A DNA stretch of 15,435 nt from Bacteroidales bacterium (GCA_900770215.1 CAAGJW010000066.1:1-15435); one strand, 5' to 3'. Shown: positions 1-9,068, counted from the first letter of the stretch. Translations and numbers: made by a program. The notes: a model not told the origin generated them from the letters alone.

Positions 1-2
1 AC

Positions 3-650
3 TCAGTCATCGAAAACGTGATAGTAGCCACCGACGACAACCGCATTGCAAGTGCAGTGAGGCAATTCGGCGGCAGGTGTGTGATGACTAACCCTAATCA
101 CAAAAGTGGCACCGACCGCTGCATGGAAGCCTACATGAGGAATGGTGGAAACGAGGATGTGGTAATCAATATCCAGGGCGATGAGCCCTTTGTCCAGCCC
201 TCGCAACTTGAAGCTATCATGCGGTGCTTCGACGACGAGGACACCGACATTGCTACCCTCGTGAAGCCTTTTGACCCAAGACGCACCTATGCCGAGCTTG
301 CCAATCCCAACACGCCGAAAGTTGTTGTCGACAAGAATTGGAATGCACTTTACTTCTCCCGATCTGTCATTCCCTACTTGCGCAACATCGAGCCTGCCGA
401 GTGGCCCCTGCACCATCAGTACTACACCCACCTGGGCATGTATGCCTACCGGGCTCGTGTGCTTCAAGCCATCACTGCCCTGCCCCAGTCGTCGCTGGAG
501 CTGGCCGAAAGCTTGGAGCAACTGCGATGGATTGAAAACGGCTACCGCATAAAAGTGGGCGTGAGCAATATCGAAACCATAGGCATCGACACCCCGCAAG
601 ACCTTGCCAAGGCCGAGGAGTTGCTACACAAAGCCCGTAGCCAAAAGTGA
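3..650 (+). CDS. kdsB: 3-deoxy-manno-octulosonate cytidylyltransferase (CMP-Kdo synthetase), 5'-truncated
   Basis: KdsB activates Kdo with CTP to give CMP-Kdo for lipid A-core assembly in the cytoplasm. The reading frame is open from base 3 (residues SVIENVIVATDD) to the TGA at 648-650. The GTG at 18 is an internal valine, so the true start lies before the window. By recall of the E. coli protein about 35-40 N-terminal residues are missing, including the nucleotide-binding motif. Visible family motifs in order are VIVATDD, CMTNPNHKSGTDR, INIQGDEPF, NALYFSRSVIPYLR, HLGMYAYR, SLELAESLEQLRW and the closing IGIDTPQDL. These match KdsB rather than other sugar cytidylyltransferases. The stop is 5 bp before the next ATG, so it is probably cotranscribed with the M16 gene. 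Confidence 0.95.
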   Translation, partial: SVIENVIVATDDNRIASAVRQFGGRCVMTNPNHKSGTDRCMEAYMRNGGNEDVVINIQGDEPFVQPSQLEAIMRCFDDEDTDIATLVKPFDPRRTYAELANPNTPKVVVDKNWNALYFSRSVIPYLRNIEPAEWPLHHQYYTHLGMYAYRARVLQAITALPQSSLELAESLEQLRWIENGYRIKVGVSNIETIGIDTPQDLAKAEELLHKARSQK

Positions 651-655
651 CCACC

Positions 656-1951
656 ATGCTCAACCGCTACCAAAAACCTGATATAAGGCCGCTCGGCGGT
701 TTCAGCCTTGATTACCCAGCCCCCATCACCCTGTCCAACGGAATTAAGCTATGGACAGTGGGAAACGGTGAGGACGACATCAACCGGCTGGCCGTGTACA
801 TGGGCGGTGGAGTGCTGCAAGAAGCCTTGCCCATGGAGGCTTCTCTCACCGGCATGCTGTGCATGGAAGGCAATGCCAACATGGACGCTAGTAGCATTGC
901 CGAGGCACTCGACTACTATGGCAGCTGGAAATCGGCACAAGGCTATGACTCGGTCACCCAAATCACCCTCTCTTCGCTCAACAGGAACTTCGCCCACACA
1001 GCACGCATCTTGCTCGATTGCATAGCAAGCCCCACATTTCCCGAAGAAGAGTGCCGCTTGTTTCAGCGCCGGCTGGCAAGCAACATCGACACAGCACGGC
1101 AGCGTGTGCAATATCTTGCCGGCGAGCGCATGAAGCAGCTGTACTATGGCGAGAATCATCCGCTTGCCCGCAAGCTCACTTCGGCTGGGATCATGAGCAT
1201 CGATCTGGCCAGCCTGCATAAGTTTCACGACACCTTTTACAATCACAACAATTGCCGACTTGTGCTGGCCGGAAAGATCACCGATCGCGAGATCCAAATC
1301 CTCGACGATACCTTCGGCCAATGGCCCTATGCCGGCGTGACAGTGCACGAAGCGCCGTTGCAGCCCGAGCCCTCGCCCACCATGCTCGACGTTGTCGACA
1401 AGCCTGGAGCAAAACAGGCAGCTGTGGGCATCACTCTGCGCGCCATACCGCGCCGGCATCCCGACTATTTCAAGCTGAGACTGGCCACAACAGCCCTGGG
1501 CGGATACTTCGGCAGCCGGCTCAACATGGTCATCAGGGAAGAAAAAGGCTACACCTATGGCATTCAGGCCTGCCTGGCTGGGAGGGCCGACGACTCCTAC
1601 ATAAGTATCTCAACCCAGTGCAATGCCCGATACACCTGGCCGCTCATCGCCGAGGTGAAAAAGGCCATGGAGCAGCTCAAAACTGCACCCTTGCCCCGTG
1701 CCGAGCTCAATGCCGTGAAGCAGTACATGTGCAGCGACCTTGCGAAGACACTCGACACGCCCTTCAACATAGCAGGCTACGTGGGATCGTGTTTCCTGTT
1801 TGGCATCTACCCGCAATACTTCAACGACCAGGTAAAGGCCATCGAAGCCATGACAGGCGACGACGTGATGGAAACCGCCCAAAAATACTTCGACACAGGC
1901 AAGATGCGGATTGTAATTGCAGGCGACAACAATAGTATTAAAAATAACTAA
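656..1951 (+). CDS. M16 (insulinase-like) family protein lacking the HxxEH zinc site
   Basis: About 431 residues with the two-half fold of M16B peptidases. The N-terminal half has LSNGIKLW, then GGGVLQEALPMEASLTGML where active members carry HxxEH; no such motif is present, so proteolysis by this chain is unlikely. The C-terminal half keeps RLNMVIREEKGYTYGI, containing the conserved Arg/Tyr substrate-binding pair of M16 subunits. It therefore resembles the non-catalytic partner in two-subunit M16 enzymes. As I recall, Bacteroides homologs of similar start (MLNR...) also lack the motif, so this is probably a family trait and not decay. ATG 656 is preferred; a GTG at 647 overlapping the kdsB stop (GTGA) is the alternative. 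No signal peptide is visible. No catalytic M16 partner is present in the window. Confidence 0.85.
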   Translation: MLNRYQKPDIRPLGGFSLDYPAPITLSNGIKLWTVGNGEDDINRLAVYMGGGVLQEALPMEASLTGMLCMEGNANMDASSIAEALDYYGSWKSAQGYDSVTQITLSSLNRNFAHTARILLDCIASPTFPEEECRLFQRRLASNIDTARQRVQYLAGERMKQLYYGENHPLARKLTSAGIMSIDLASLHKFHDTFYNHNNCRLVLAGKITDREIQILDDTFGQWPYAGVTVHEAPLQPEPSPTMLDVVDKPGAKQAAVGITLRAIPRRHPDYFKLRLATTALGGYFGSRLNMVIREEKGYTYGIQACLAGRADDSYISISTQCNARYTWPLIAEVKKAMEQLKTAPLPRAELNAVKQYMCSDLAKTLDTPFNIAGYVGSCFLFGIYPQYFNDQVKAIEAMTGDDVMETAQKYFDTGKMRIVIAGDNNSIKNN

Positions 1952-1956
1952 CACAT

Positions 1957-1988
1957 ATTGTCTAACTTGCGATTTTTTACGACCTTTG
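1957..1988 (+). promoter_or_regulatory. Bacteroidota-type promoter for pfp
   Basis: An upstream element ATTG (1957-1960) is followed after 20 bp by GACCTTTG (1981-1988), one base off the Bacteroidota element TAnnTTTG. Transcription would begin near 1992-1995, about 45 bases before the start codon. It lies just after the M16 stop. Confidence 0.6.
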
Positions 1989-2039
1989 CATCGAATAATG
2001 AATATTAGGAAAATTACAACTATATAATTGATTAGAAAA

Positions 2040-3704
2040 ATGACAAAAAAGAGCGTACTTCAACAAGCTCGTGCCGCTTATCAGCCAAAGTTGCCTTCGG
2101 TACTTTGGGGCCCGGTAAAAGCAGTAAAAGGAGAACCTACCCAGTCGGTAGGAGACCAAGAAGAAATCAAAAAATTGTTTCCTAACACCTACGGCCTTCC
2201 TGAGCTGGAATTTGTAAAAGACACCGATGCTTCCAAGAAAAAAACCGGAAAGCCTGCTAAGTTCAATGTGGGCGTGATCCTTTCGGGCGGTCAGGCTCCT
2301 GGCGGGCACAACGTGATATGTGGCTTGTTTGACGGTCTCAAGGCGCTTAACAAAGAAAACCGCCTCTACGGCTTCTTAATGGGTCCTGGTGGTCTGGTCG
2401 ACCACAAATACAAGGAGCTCACCGCAGATATCATCAACGACTATCGCAACACGGGCGGTTTCGACATGATAGGCTCGGGGCGCACCAAGCTCGAGACCCC
2501 GGAGCAATTTGAGAAAGGCCTCGAAATCATTCAAGAGCTTAACATACGCGCCATCGTGATAATTGGCGGCGACGACTCCAATACCAACGCTGCCGTGCTG
2601 GCCGAGTACTACAAGGCCAAGAATGTGCCTGTGCAGGTGCTGGGCTGCCCCAAGACCATCGACGGTGACCTTAAGAACGAGTGGATTGAGACCTCTTTTG
2701 GCTTCGACACTGCCACCAAGGTGTACAGCGAGCTCATTGGCAACATCGAGCGCGATGCCAACTCGGCCAAGAAATACTGGCACTTCATGAAACTCATGGG
2801 CCGTTCGGCCTCTCACATTGCCCTGGAATGCGCCCTGAAGACACAGCCCAACTATTGCATCGTGAGCGAGGAAGTGGAGGCTAAGAACATGACACTCAAC
2901 GACATTGTCGCCGACATAGCCAAGGTGGTGGCACAACGTGCTGCCGATGGCAACAACTTTGGGTCGGTGCTCGTGCCCGAAGGCCTCATCGAGTTTATTC
3001 CTGCGATGAAAAAACTCATTGCACAGCTCAACGACATGCTGGCCGAGCATCCCGAAATCAAGCAAATGGAGCCCGATGCACAGCACAAGTTTGTCGTCGA
3101 TCACTTGACCGAGGAGAACGTGGAAGCCTTCAACAGTCTGCCCGTCGACGTGCAACGTCAACTTTCGCTCGACCGCGATCCTCACGGGAATGTGCAAGTG
3201 TCGCTCATCGAGACCGAGAAGCTGCTGAGCGACATGGTTGAGAAAAAACTCGAGCAGATGAAGGAGAAAGGTGAGTATGTGGGCAAGTTCTCGGCCCTTC
3301 ACCACTTCTTCGGCTATGAAGGCCGTTGCGCCGACCCGTCAAACTTTGACGCCGACTATTGCTATGCCCTGGGCTACAATGCCGCTCAGCTTGTTAACTG
3401 CGGAGCCACAGGCTACATGTCGTCGATACGCAACCTGGCCAAGCCTTCTATCCAGTGGATTGCGGGCGGAATTCCAATCACCATGATGTTCAACATGGAG
3501 CAGCGCAACGGCAAGCAGAAACCTGTGATACGTAAAGCACTGGTCGACCTCAACGGTCGCCCGTTCCAGGTGTTTGCACAGCATCGTGCCAAGTGGGCAA
3601 GAGAGACGTGCTACATGTATCCAGGCCCAGTGCAGTACTTCGGCCCCGACGAGGTGTGCAACCAAACTTCCAAGACCCTCTACTACGAGCAGGAGGTGAA
3701 ATAA
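2040..3704 (+). CDS. pfp: diphosphate--fructose-6-phosphate 1-phosphotransferase (PPi-dependent phosphofructokinase, long type)
   Basis: Reversible phosphorylation of fructose 6-phosphate using pyrophosphate, in cytosolic glycolysis and gluconeogenesis. The length, about 554 residues, fits the long PPi-PFK class. Visible motifs are GQAPGGHN (residues 84-91), GGDDSNTNA (176-184), PKTIDGD (204-210, catalytic base Asp208) and MGRSASHI (253-260). GGDDS in place of GGDGS, and Lys in PKTIDGD, are the accepted markers of PPi use over ATP. ATG 2040 gives MTKKSVLQQARAAYQPKLP, the usual N-terminus of the family; an in-frame TTG at 2028 is less likely. The gene has its own promoter and is followed by an intrinsic terminator 177 bp after the stop. 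Confidence 0.97.
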   Translation: MTKKSVLQQARAAYQPKLPSVLWGPVKAVKGEPTQSVGDQEEIKKLFPNTYGLPELEFVKDTDASKKKTGKPAKFNVGVILSGGQAPGGHNVICGLFDGLKALNKENRLYGFLMGPGGLVDHKYKELTADIINDYRNTGGFDMIGSGRTKLETPEQFEKGLEIIQELNIRAIVIIGGDDSNTNAAVLAEYYKAKNVPVQVLGCPKTIDGDLKNEWIETSFGFDTATKVYSELIGNIERDANSAKKYWHFMKLMGRSASHIALECALKTQPNYCIVSEEVEAKNMTLNDIVADIAKVVAQRAADGNNFGSVLVPEGLIEFIPAMKKLIAQLNDMLAEHPEIKQMEPDAQHKFVVDHLTEENVEAFNSLPVDVQRQLSLDRDPHGNVQVSLIETEKLLSDMVEKKLEQMKEKGEYVGKFSALHHFFGYEGRCADPSNFDADYCYALGYNAAQLVNCGATGYMSSIRNLAKPSIQWIAGGIPITMMFNMEQRNGKQKPVIRKALVDLNGRPFQVFAQHRAKWARETCYMYPGPVQYFGPDEVCNQTSKTLYYEQEVK

Positions 3705-3880
3705 AGTGTGCTGAGAGTCTACACTGTTTCATGCTCACAACCATGGCCGTCAACGCCATGAGCGGCTGGTGTGATCAGGTAGCCATATAATTAATTTACA
3801 TTTCAATCACAGCTTGCAAAAGTGATGCGATGAAAATCGCAAAACCCCGTCGACAAAACAGCGGCGGACAAAGCCAAAGA

Positions 3881-3917
3881 AGAAGCCCAGTGTGCATTGC
3901 GCTGGGCTTCTCTTTTT
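3881..3917 (+). terminator. intrinsic terminator downstream of pfp
   Basis: Arms AGAAGCCCAG (3881-3890) and CTGGGCTTCT (3902-3911) form a perfect 10-bp stem with an 11-nt loop, followed by a run of five T (3913-3917). On the minus strand the stem is followed by TCTTTGG, so weak bidirectional function is possible. Confidence 0.8.
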
Positions 3918-3978
3918 GCATTCCATGTGCCCCCAATGCAAGACTTCGATTGACGCTACGAGTGAGAGACAGTGTGCA

Positions 3979-4023
3979 ACATAGCGCTCTGTGATATCTA
4001 AAATTGATCACAGAGCGCTATGT
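3979..4023. repeat. perfect 17-bp inverted repeat, no T-tract
   Basis: Arm ACATAGCGCTCTGTGAT (3979-3995) is exactly complementary to 4007-4023, with an 11-nt loop (3996-4006). The stem lies 53 bp past the stop of the minus-strand pseudophosphatase gene and about 60 bp past the pfp terminator. No run of T follows on either strand, so it is not a textbook intrinsic terminator. It may stabilise 3' ends, block read-through between convergent genes, or be a dispersed palindromic repeat. Confidence 0.85.
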
Positions 4024-4075
4024 GTGCAATGACTATGGGAGCGTACCCTTACTTAAAGGAATCTTGTTACACTTG

Positions 4076-5152
4076 TTATGGAGCAGGAGTAGTGGCTGGC
4101 TGTGTAGCAGCTGGTTGCTCACTTGCAGGCTTGGCCTCGGGCTGAGGCTCGGAGTGCACTTCCTTGATTTCCTCGTTTTGCACGCTATTGAGTTTCTTGG
4201 CGGCCTCGGCACGCCTCTTGGCTGCCACGGCCTTAATAGAGTCGGCCTTGAGCCGTTGTGTCTTTCTTATAGAATCGGCCTTGAGTGCAGCTCTCTTGAG
4301 CGAATCCTGCTCGGCCTTGATAAGCAAAGAGTCTTTCACGTAGGTGACGTCGGCATCATGCGACGGAGTGGTTGAAATCGAAACCTCGGGGTCGACGGTG
4401 GTATCGCCTTTGCCCCCGAAGAAATCGGGCAAATATTTCACTGCACCCACTACGAGAAGAGCAACTACAGCAATGAGGAGCACGTAACCTAAATACTTGA
4501 TTTTAAAACCGCTCAAAAAAGACAAGCTCAAAGAGGCTCCCGAGCCGTTCGACTCCTCAATATGGTTCATCACCACGGCCGGCGTAGCGCCTCCCACAGT
4601 CTTTACCTTGCCCACAATCACAATACGGCCCACCTCGTCAATCTTGGCATGGTCATCCTTGTCGACATTGCACAACGTCTTGCGTATGGCTTTTTCATCG
4701 ATATTCTCGGCCGAGCACAACAAGATGTAGTCGTCGGCCTTCAAGTCCTTGATGAGCTCCACCTTGGCTTTGCTGCTGTATATGTCCAAAACTTGCGCAC
4801 GCGAGTCATACTCGATCTCCTGCGTTGCCGGTCTCACTTGCATGACGCGCGTCTTGCCCATCTGGGCAACAAAGCAACCGCCGTGGTTGTACATAGCCAA
4901 GGCCAGGTTGCAACGCTTCACGCGATGCTCAGGCGTGTTAAGCGCATGGTCGAGGGCATCGTTAAAGTCCTCACTTGTCACGTTCTTGTCGAGGTTGATG
5001 TTGGATGTGATGTAATTGTAGAGCTCATTGGCCACAATTTCATCGTCACACACCATGTAGACAGGATATTCGCTCATCGACTGGTCGTCGGAGGGGATGA
5101 TCACATCGTGATCGCTATTGATAAATTGAGGAGAATATATTTTGAATTTCAT
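4076..5152 (-). CDS. membrane protein with degenerate PP2C-like domain and coiled-coil/proline-rich tail
   Basis: A protein of 358 residues. Residues about 30-195 follow the order of PPM/PP2C phosphatase elements in degraded form. VYMVCDD stands where active enzymes have FVVxDGMGGH, and the GMGGH part is absent. CNLALAMYNHGGCFVAQMGKTR (80-102) matches the strand pair normally ending in GDSR. DDYILLCSAENID (140-152) matches the region normally reading LLCSDGL. The metal-binding aspartates are therefore missing and I infer a pseudophosphatase. A single transmembrane segment spans about 218-241. It is followed by a Lys/Ala-rich helical region with repeated DSL/DSI units (274, 283, 293, 304) and a Pro/Ala/Thr-rich end. 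By the positive-inside rule the N-terminal domain is probably cytoplasmic. No kinase or FHA partner is in the window. The PP2C assignment is by motif pattern only. Confidence 0.7.
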   Translation of the reverse strand: MKFKIYSPQFINSDHDVIIPSDDQSMSEYPVYMVCDDEIVANELYNYITSNINLDKNVTSEDFNDALDHALNTPEHRVKRCNLALAMYNHGGCFVAQMGKTRVMQVRPATQEIEYDSRAQVLDIYSSKAKVELIKDLKADDYILLCSAENIDEKAIRKTLCNVDKDDHAKIDEVGRIVIVGKVKTVGGATPAVVMNHIEESNGSGASLSLSFLSGFKIKYLGYVLLIAVVALLVVGAVKYLPDFFGGKGDTTVDPEVSISTTPSHDADVTYVKDSLLIKAEQDSLKRAALKADSIRKTQRLKADSIKAVAAKRRAEAAKKLNSVQNEEIKEVHSEPQPEAKPASEQPAATQPATTPAP

Positions 5153-5182
5153 TTGAGTCTAACCTTATTTGAAAATTTGGTG

Positions 5183-5190
5183 CAAACTTA
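5183..5190 (-). promoter_or_regulatory. -7 element for the pseudophosphatase gene
   Basis: On the minus strand TAAGTTTG is a perfect TAnnTTTG element 30 bp before the start codon at 5152. No TTG was found at the usual 19-21 bp upstream distance, so the upstream element is weak or replaced by an activator. Confidence 0.5.
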
Positions 5191-5391
5191 CAAAAAAACA
5201 TTGAGAAAAGATATGATTTTCAATAAATAGTGGCACAAAAATCTCTTATTTCTTGTCGAAAACCAGTAACGCGGCATCTTGTCGTCGCAGTTGCCAACCC
5301 CTCATGCACCTGTCAACACCACGGCAAAAACGCCGAGCAAAAAAAAGTAAAAAACACAACCGCCTTAAATAAGAATAAAACAATGAAATTT
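5191..5391. other. gene-free leader region between divergent promoters
   Basis: About 200 bp between the divergent pseudophosphatase and oxidoreductase promoters. The middle (about 5250-5340) is more GC-rich than the AT-rich flanks. It contains only a 62-residue open frame with no recognisable family. No riboswitch or RNA gene was recognised. Confidence 0.4.
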
Positions 5392-5423
5392 CTTGTCAAA
5401 GTTGCCATTTTTGCGTAACTTCG
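5392..5423 (+). promoter_or_regulatory. Bacteroidota-type promoter for nifJ
   Basis: CTTG (5392-5395), a 20-bp spacer, then TAACTTCG (5416-5423), one base off TAnnTTTG. The predicted leader is about 50-55 bases, ending at ATG 5482. The spacer length equals that of the pfp and flavodoxin promoters. Confidence 0.65.
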
Positions 5424-5481
5424 CACATTAAAAATATACGCGACAAAACAACTAATTCATTATTTAATCATATTCAAAATC

Positions 5482-8400
5482 ATGAGTAAAGTAAAGAAAT
5501 TCATGACATGTGACGGTAACACTGCAGCTGCCCACATCAGCTACATGTTTACCGAGGTAGCCTCGATCTACCCTATCACACCGTCATCGCCCATGGCCGA
5601 GCACGTTGACGAGTGGGCTGCCGCTGGGCGCAAGAACATCTTCGGCGAGACAGTAACGGTGCAGGAAATGCAAAGCGAAGCTGGCGCAGCAGGCGCTGTG
5701 CACGGTTCGCTGCAAGCAGGTGCGCTCACCACAACCTATACGGCATCGCAAGGCTTGCTGCTGATGATACCCAACATGTATAAAATCGCCGGCGAGTTGC
5801 TGCCCGGCGTGTTCCATGTCACAGCTCGCACGCTGGCCTCGCACACGTTGTGCATCTTTGGCGACCACCAAGACGTGATGGCAACGCGCCAAACTGGATT
5901 TGCAATGCTATGCGAGGGTTCGGTGCAGGAAGTGATGGACCTGGCTGCCGTCGCACACCTTAGTGCAATCAAGGGCAGCGTGCCATTCCTTAATTTCTTC
6001 GACGGTTTCCGTACCAGCCACGAGATTCAGAAAGTGGAGGCACTGCAGCAAGAAGACCTCGAGCCGCTGTTGGACCGTGAGGCTCTGGCCCGCTTCCGCC
6101 ATCGTGCAATGAATCCTGATCATCCTGTGACCCGTGGCACCAATGAGAATCCCGACGTCTTCTTCCAGCACCGCGAGTCGTGCAACGAGTACTACAACAA
6201 CATTCCTGCCGTAGTAGAAGAATACATCAATAAGATAAATGAAATCACAGGTCGCCACTATGGTCTTTTTGACTACTATGGAGCTCCCGATGCCGAGCGT
6301 GTGATCATTGCAATGGGCTCGGTGACCGAAGCCATACGCGAAGTGATTGACTACCTCACCGCCAAGGGTGAGAAAGTGGGCCTGGTTGCAGTCCACCTCT
6401 ACCGTCCATTCTCGGCCAAGCATTTCCTGGCTGCCGTGCCCAGCACTGCCAAGCGCATAGCTGTGCTCGACCGCACCAAGGAGCCGGGTGCCAATGGCGA
6501 GCCCTTGTATCTTGACGTGAAGGATTGCTTCTATGGCACCGAGAATGCACCACTCATCGTGGGCGGCCGTTATGGCCTGGGCTCGAAGGACACCACTCCA
6601 GCCCAAATCCTGTCGGTCTATGAGAACTTGTCGCTGCCAGTGCCGAAGAATCACTTCACCATTGGCATCGTAGACGATGTCACCTTCACCTCTCTGCCAC
6701 AGAAGGAAGAGGTCAACATGGGCGACGAGGGCATGTTCCAAGCCAAATTCTACGGTCTGGGTGCCGATGGCACCGTTGGAGCCAACAAGAACTCGGTGAA
6801 AATCATTGGCGACAATACTGACAAGTATTGCCAGGCCTACTTCTCTTATGACAGCAAGAAGTCGGGAGGCTTCACCTGCTCGCACCTGCGTTTCGGCGAC
6901 AAGCCCATCCACTCCACCTACCTGGTGACTACGCCAAACTTCGTGGCCTGCCATGTGCAAGCCTACCTGCACATGTATGACGTGACACGCGGCCTGCAGA
7001 AGAACGGCACTTTCCTTCTCAATACCGTGTGGGAGGGAGACCAGCTGGCCAACAACCTGCCTAATCGAGTGAAGAAATACTTCGCCGACAACAATATCAA
7101 CGTCTACTATATCAATGCCACAAAGATTGCTCAAGAGATAGGTCTTGGCAATCGTACCAATACCATCCTGCAATCGGCATTCTTCCGCATCACCAAGGTG
7201 ATACCTACCGAACTTGCCGTGGAGCAAATGAAGGAATTCATCGTGAAGTCCTACAGCCGCAAGGGTGAGAACGTGGTGAACATGAACTACGAGGCAGTGG
7301 ACCGTGGCGATGAGTACAAGCAACTCGAGGTTGATCCCGCATGGAGTGAGCTTCCTGTCGACGACAAAGTGAAGGACGATGCTCCGGCATTTGTCAACGA
7401 CCTTGTGCGTCCCATCAACGCTCAAGACGGCGACCTGCTGCCAGTGAGCGCATTCAAGGGTCGCGAAGACGGCACCTGGGAGCCTGGTACCGCTACCTGG
7501 GAGAAGCGCGGTGTAGCCACTTTTGTTCCTACATGGAATGCCGAGAACTGCATCCAGTGCAACAAGTGTGCATTTGTGTGCCCCCACGCAGCAATACGTC
7601 CGTTCCTCATGACCGAGGAAGAGGCAGCCAAGTCGCCGTTCAGAGACGAGGACAAGCTGCCTGCAATAGGCAAGACGCTCACCGGCCTGAAGTTTGTGCA
7701 AGTGGTCGATGTGATGGACTGCCTGGGCTGCAGCAACTGTGTCGACGTGTGTCCAGGCAAGAGGGGCAACAAGGCATTGTCGATGGTGCCGCTCATGGGC
7801 AACGAAGACAATCAGAAGCTTTGGGACTACTGCGTGAAGAATGTGACAAGCAAGCAAAATCTCGTAGAGATAAAGCAAAATGTGAAGAACTCTCAATTTG
7901 CCACTCCCCTCTTCGAGTTTAACGGCGCCTGCGCTGGTTGCGGCGAGACACCCTATGTGAAACTCATCTCGCAGCTATTTGGCGACCGTGAGATGGTGGC
8001 CAACGCCACAGGTTGCTCGTCGATCTACTCGGCAGCTGTGCCTTCAACTCCTTATTGCACCAACGACAAGGGTCACGGTCCTGCATGGTCCAACTCGCTG
8101 TTTGAAGACTTCTGCGAGTTTGGCCTGGGCATGGCAATCGCCGATGAGAAGATGCGTGCGCGCGTCAAGGCTTATGTCGAGGAGGCAATTGCCAGCGAGA
8201 GTGAAACTGCCGAGATGAAGGCCCTCTATCAGGAGTGGCTCGACAACATGAACGATGGCGACAAGAGCCGCGAGCTGAGCGACAAGATTATCGAAGCCAT
8301 TGCCCATAGCGAGAACCCGATTGACCTGAAGGTGAAGAACCTGCAGCAGTATCTCGTGAAACGCTCACAGTGGATCATTGGCGGCGATGGTGCAAGCTAC

Positions 8401-9039
8401 GACATAGGCTTTGGCGGCTTGGACCACGTGATAGCTACAGGAAAGAATGTGAACATTCTCGTGCTCGACACCGAGGTATACAGCAACACTGGCGGCCAGG
8501 CTTCAAAGGCCACCCCACTCGGTGCCATTGCAAAATTTGCAGCAGCTGGTAAGCGTATTCGCAAGAAAGACCTGGGCCTGATCGCTTCAACCTATGGTTA
8601 TGTATATGTGGCCCAAATTGCAATGGGTGCCGACAACATGCAGGCTCTCAAGGCTATACGTGAGGCTGAGGCTTACGATGGTCCATCGGTCATCATTGCC
8701 TATGCTCCCTGTATCAACCACGGCTTGAAAGCCGGCATGGGCAAGAGCCAAGCCGAGGAGGCCAAGGCTGTGGCATGCGGCTACTGGCACTTGTGGCGCT
8801 ACAACCCCGAGCTGGAGAAAGAGGGCAAGAATCCCTTCACGCTCGATAGCAAGGAGCCTAACTGGGATGCCTTCATCGACTTCTTGAAGGGTGAAGTGCG
8901 CTATGCATCGGTGATGAAGCAGTACCCAACCGAGGCCGAAGAGCTCTTCAATGCCGCCAAGGAGAATGCACAGTGGCGCTACAACAATTATCGCCGCCTT
9001 GCACAGCAGCAATGGGGTCAAGAGCCCAAAGCTGAATAA
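5482..9039 (+). CDS. nifJ: pyruvate:ferredoxin (flavodoxin) oxidoreductase, single-chain
   Basis: Converts pyruvate and CoA to acetyl-CoA and CO2 and reduces ferredoxin or flavodoxin in the cytoplasm. The length of 1185 residues is typical of the homodimeric single-chain enzyme. The N-terminal domain has YPITPSSPMAEHVDEW (from residue 30; Thr33 is the conserved pyruvate-site threonine). Two 4Fe-4S clusters are coordinated by Cys690/693/696/700 and Cys747/750/753/757. The cluster near TPP is coordinated by Cys817, Cys820, Cys845 and Cys1077, the same pattern as the Desulfovibrio africanus enzyme. The TPP site runs from GDGASYDIGFGG (from 968) to NTGG (1002-1005). All cofactor ligands are present, so the enzyme should be active. 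It has its own promoter and a strong terminator, so it appears monocistronic. Confidence 0.98.
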   Translation: MSKVKKFMTCDGNTAAAHISYMFTEVASIYPITPSSPMAEHVDEWAAAGRKNIFGETVTVQEMQSEAGAAGAVHGSLQAGALTTTYTASQGLLLMIPNMYKIAGELLPGVFHVTARTLASHTLCIFGDHQDVMATRQTGFAMLCEGSVQEVMDLAAVAHLSAIKGSVPFLNFFDGFRTSHEIQKVEALQQEDLEPLLDREALARFRHRAMNPDHPVTRGTNENPDVFFQHRESCNEYYNNIPAVVEEYINKINEITGRHYGLFDYYGAPDAERVIIAMGSVTEAIREVIDYLTAKGEKVGLVAVHLYRPFSAKHFLAAVPSTAKRIAVLDRTKEPGANGEPLYLDVKDCFYGTENAPLIVGGRYGLGSKDTTPAQILSVYENLSLPVPKNHFTIGIVDDVTFTSLPQKEEVNMGDEGMFQAKFYGLGADGTVGANKNSVKIIGDNTDKYCQAYFSYDSKKSGGFTCSHLRFGDKPIHSTYLVTTPNFVACHVQAYLHMYDVTRGLQKNGTFLLNTVWEGDQLANNLPNRVKKYFADNNINVYYINATKIAQEIGLGNRTNTILQSAFFRITKVIPTELAVEQMKEFIVKSYSRKGENVVNMNYEAVDRGDEYKQLEVDPAWSELPVDDKVKDDAPAFVNDLVRPINAQDGDLLPVSAFKGREDGTWEPGTATWEKRGVATFVPTWNAENCIQCNKCAFVCPHAAIRPFLMTEEEAAKSPFRDEDKLPAIGKTLTGLKFVQVVDVMDCLGCSNCVDVCPGKRGNKALSMVPLMGNEDNQKLWDYCVKNVTSKQNLVEIKQNVKNSQFATPLFEFNGACAGCGETPYVKLISQLFGDREMVANATGCSSIYSAAVPSTPYCTNDKGHGPAWSNSLFEDFCEFGLGMAIADEKMRARVKAYVEEAIASESETAEMKALYQEWLDNMNDGDKSRELSDKIIEAIAHSENPIDLKVKNLQQYLVKRSQWIIGGDGASYDIGFGGLDHVIATGKNVNILVLDTEVYSNTGGQASKATPLGAIAKFAAAGKRIRKKDLGLIASTYGYVYVAQIAMGADNMQALKAIREAEAYDGPSVIIAYAPCINHGLKAGMGKSQAEEAKAVACGYWHLWRYNPELEKEGKNPFTLDSKEPNWDAFIDFLKGEVRYASVMKQYPTEAEELFNAAKENAQWRYNNYRRLAQQQWGQEPKAE

Positions 9040-9068
9040 ATACTGACAATACAAAAGACTGAAATATT

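Larger units (their letters stand above)
3705..4075. other. gene-free convergent intergenic region
   Basis: This stretch separates pfp from the convergent pseudophosphatase gene. No convincing ORF was found. It contains a terminator (3881-3917) and a separate perfect 17-bp inverted repeat (3979-4023), both with 11-nt loops. Nothing else was recognised in 3705-3880. Confidence 0.6.

Noticed and set aside
656..1951. M16 protein lacking HxxEH as a decayed gene
   Set aside because: The frame is intact, the Arg/Tyr motif is kept, and non-catalytic M16 subunits are a known class, so it is not treated as a pseudogene.
5230..5418. 62-residue plus-strand frame before nifJ
   Set aside because: It would need a non-ATG start, has lysine/asparagine-rich low-complexity sequence, and overlaps the nifJ promoter. 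No family was recognised.
5908..7896. Open frame of 662 codons on the minus strand inside nifJ
   Set aside because: It is antisense to a fully conserved enzyme with all cofactor ligands. Its length follows from the codon bias of nifJ and its protein shows no recognisable motif.
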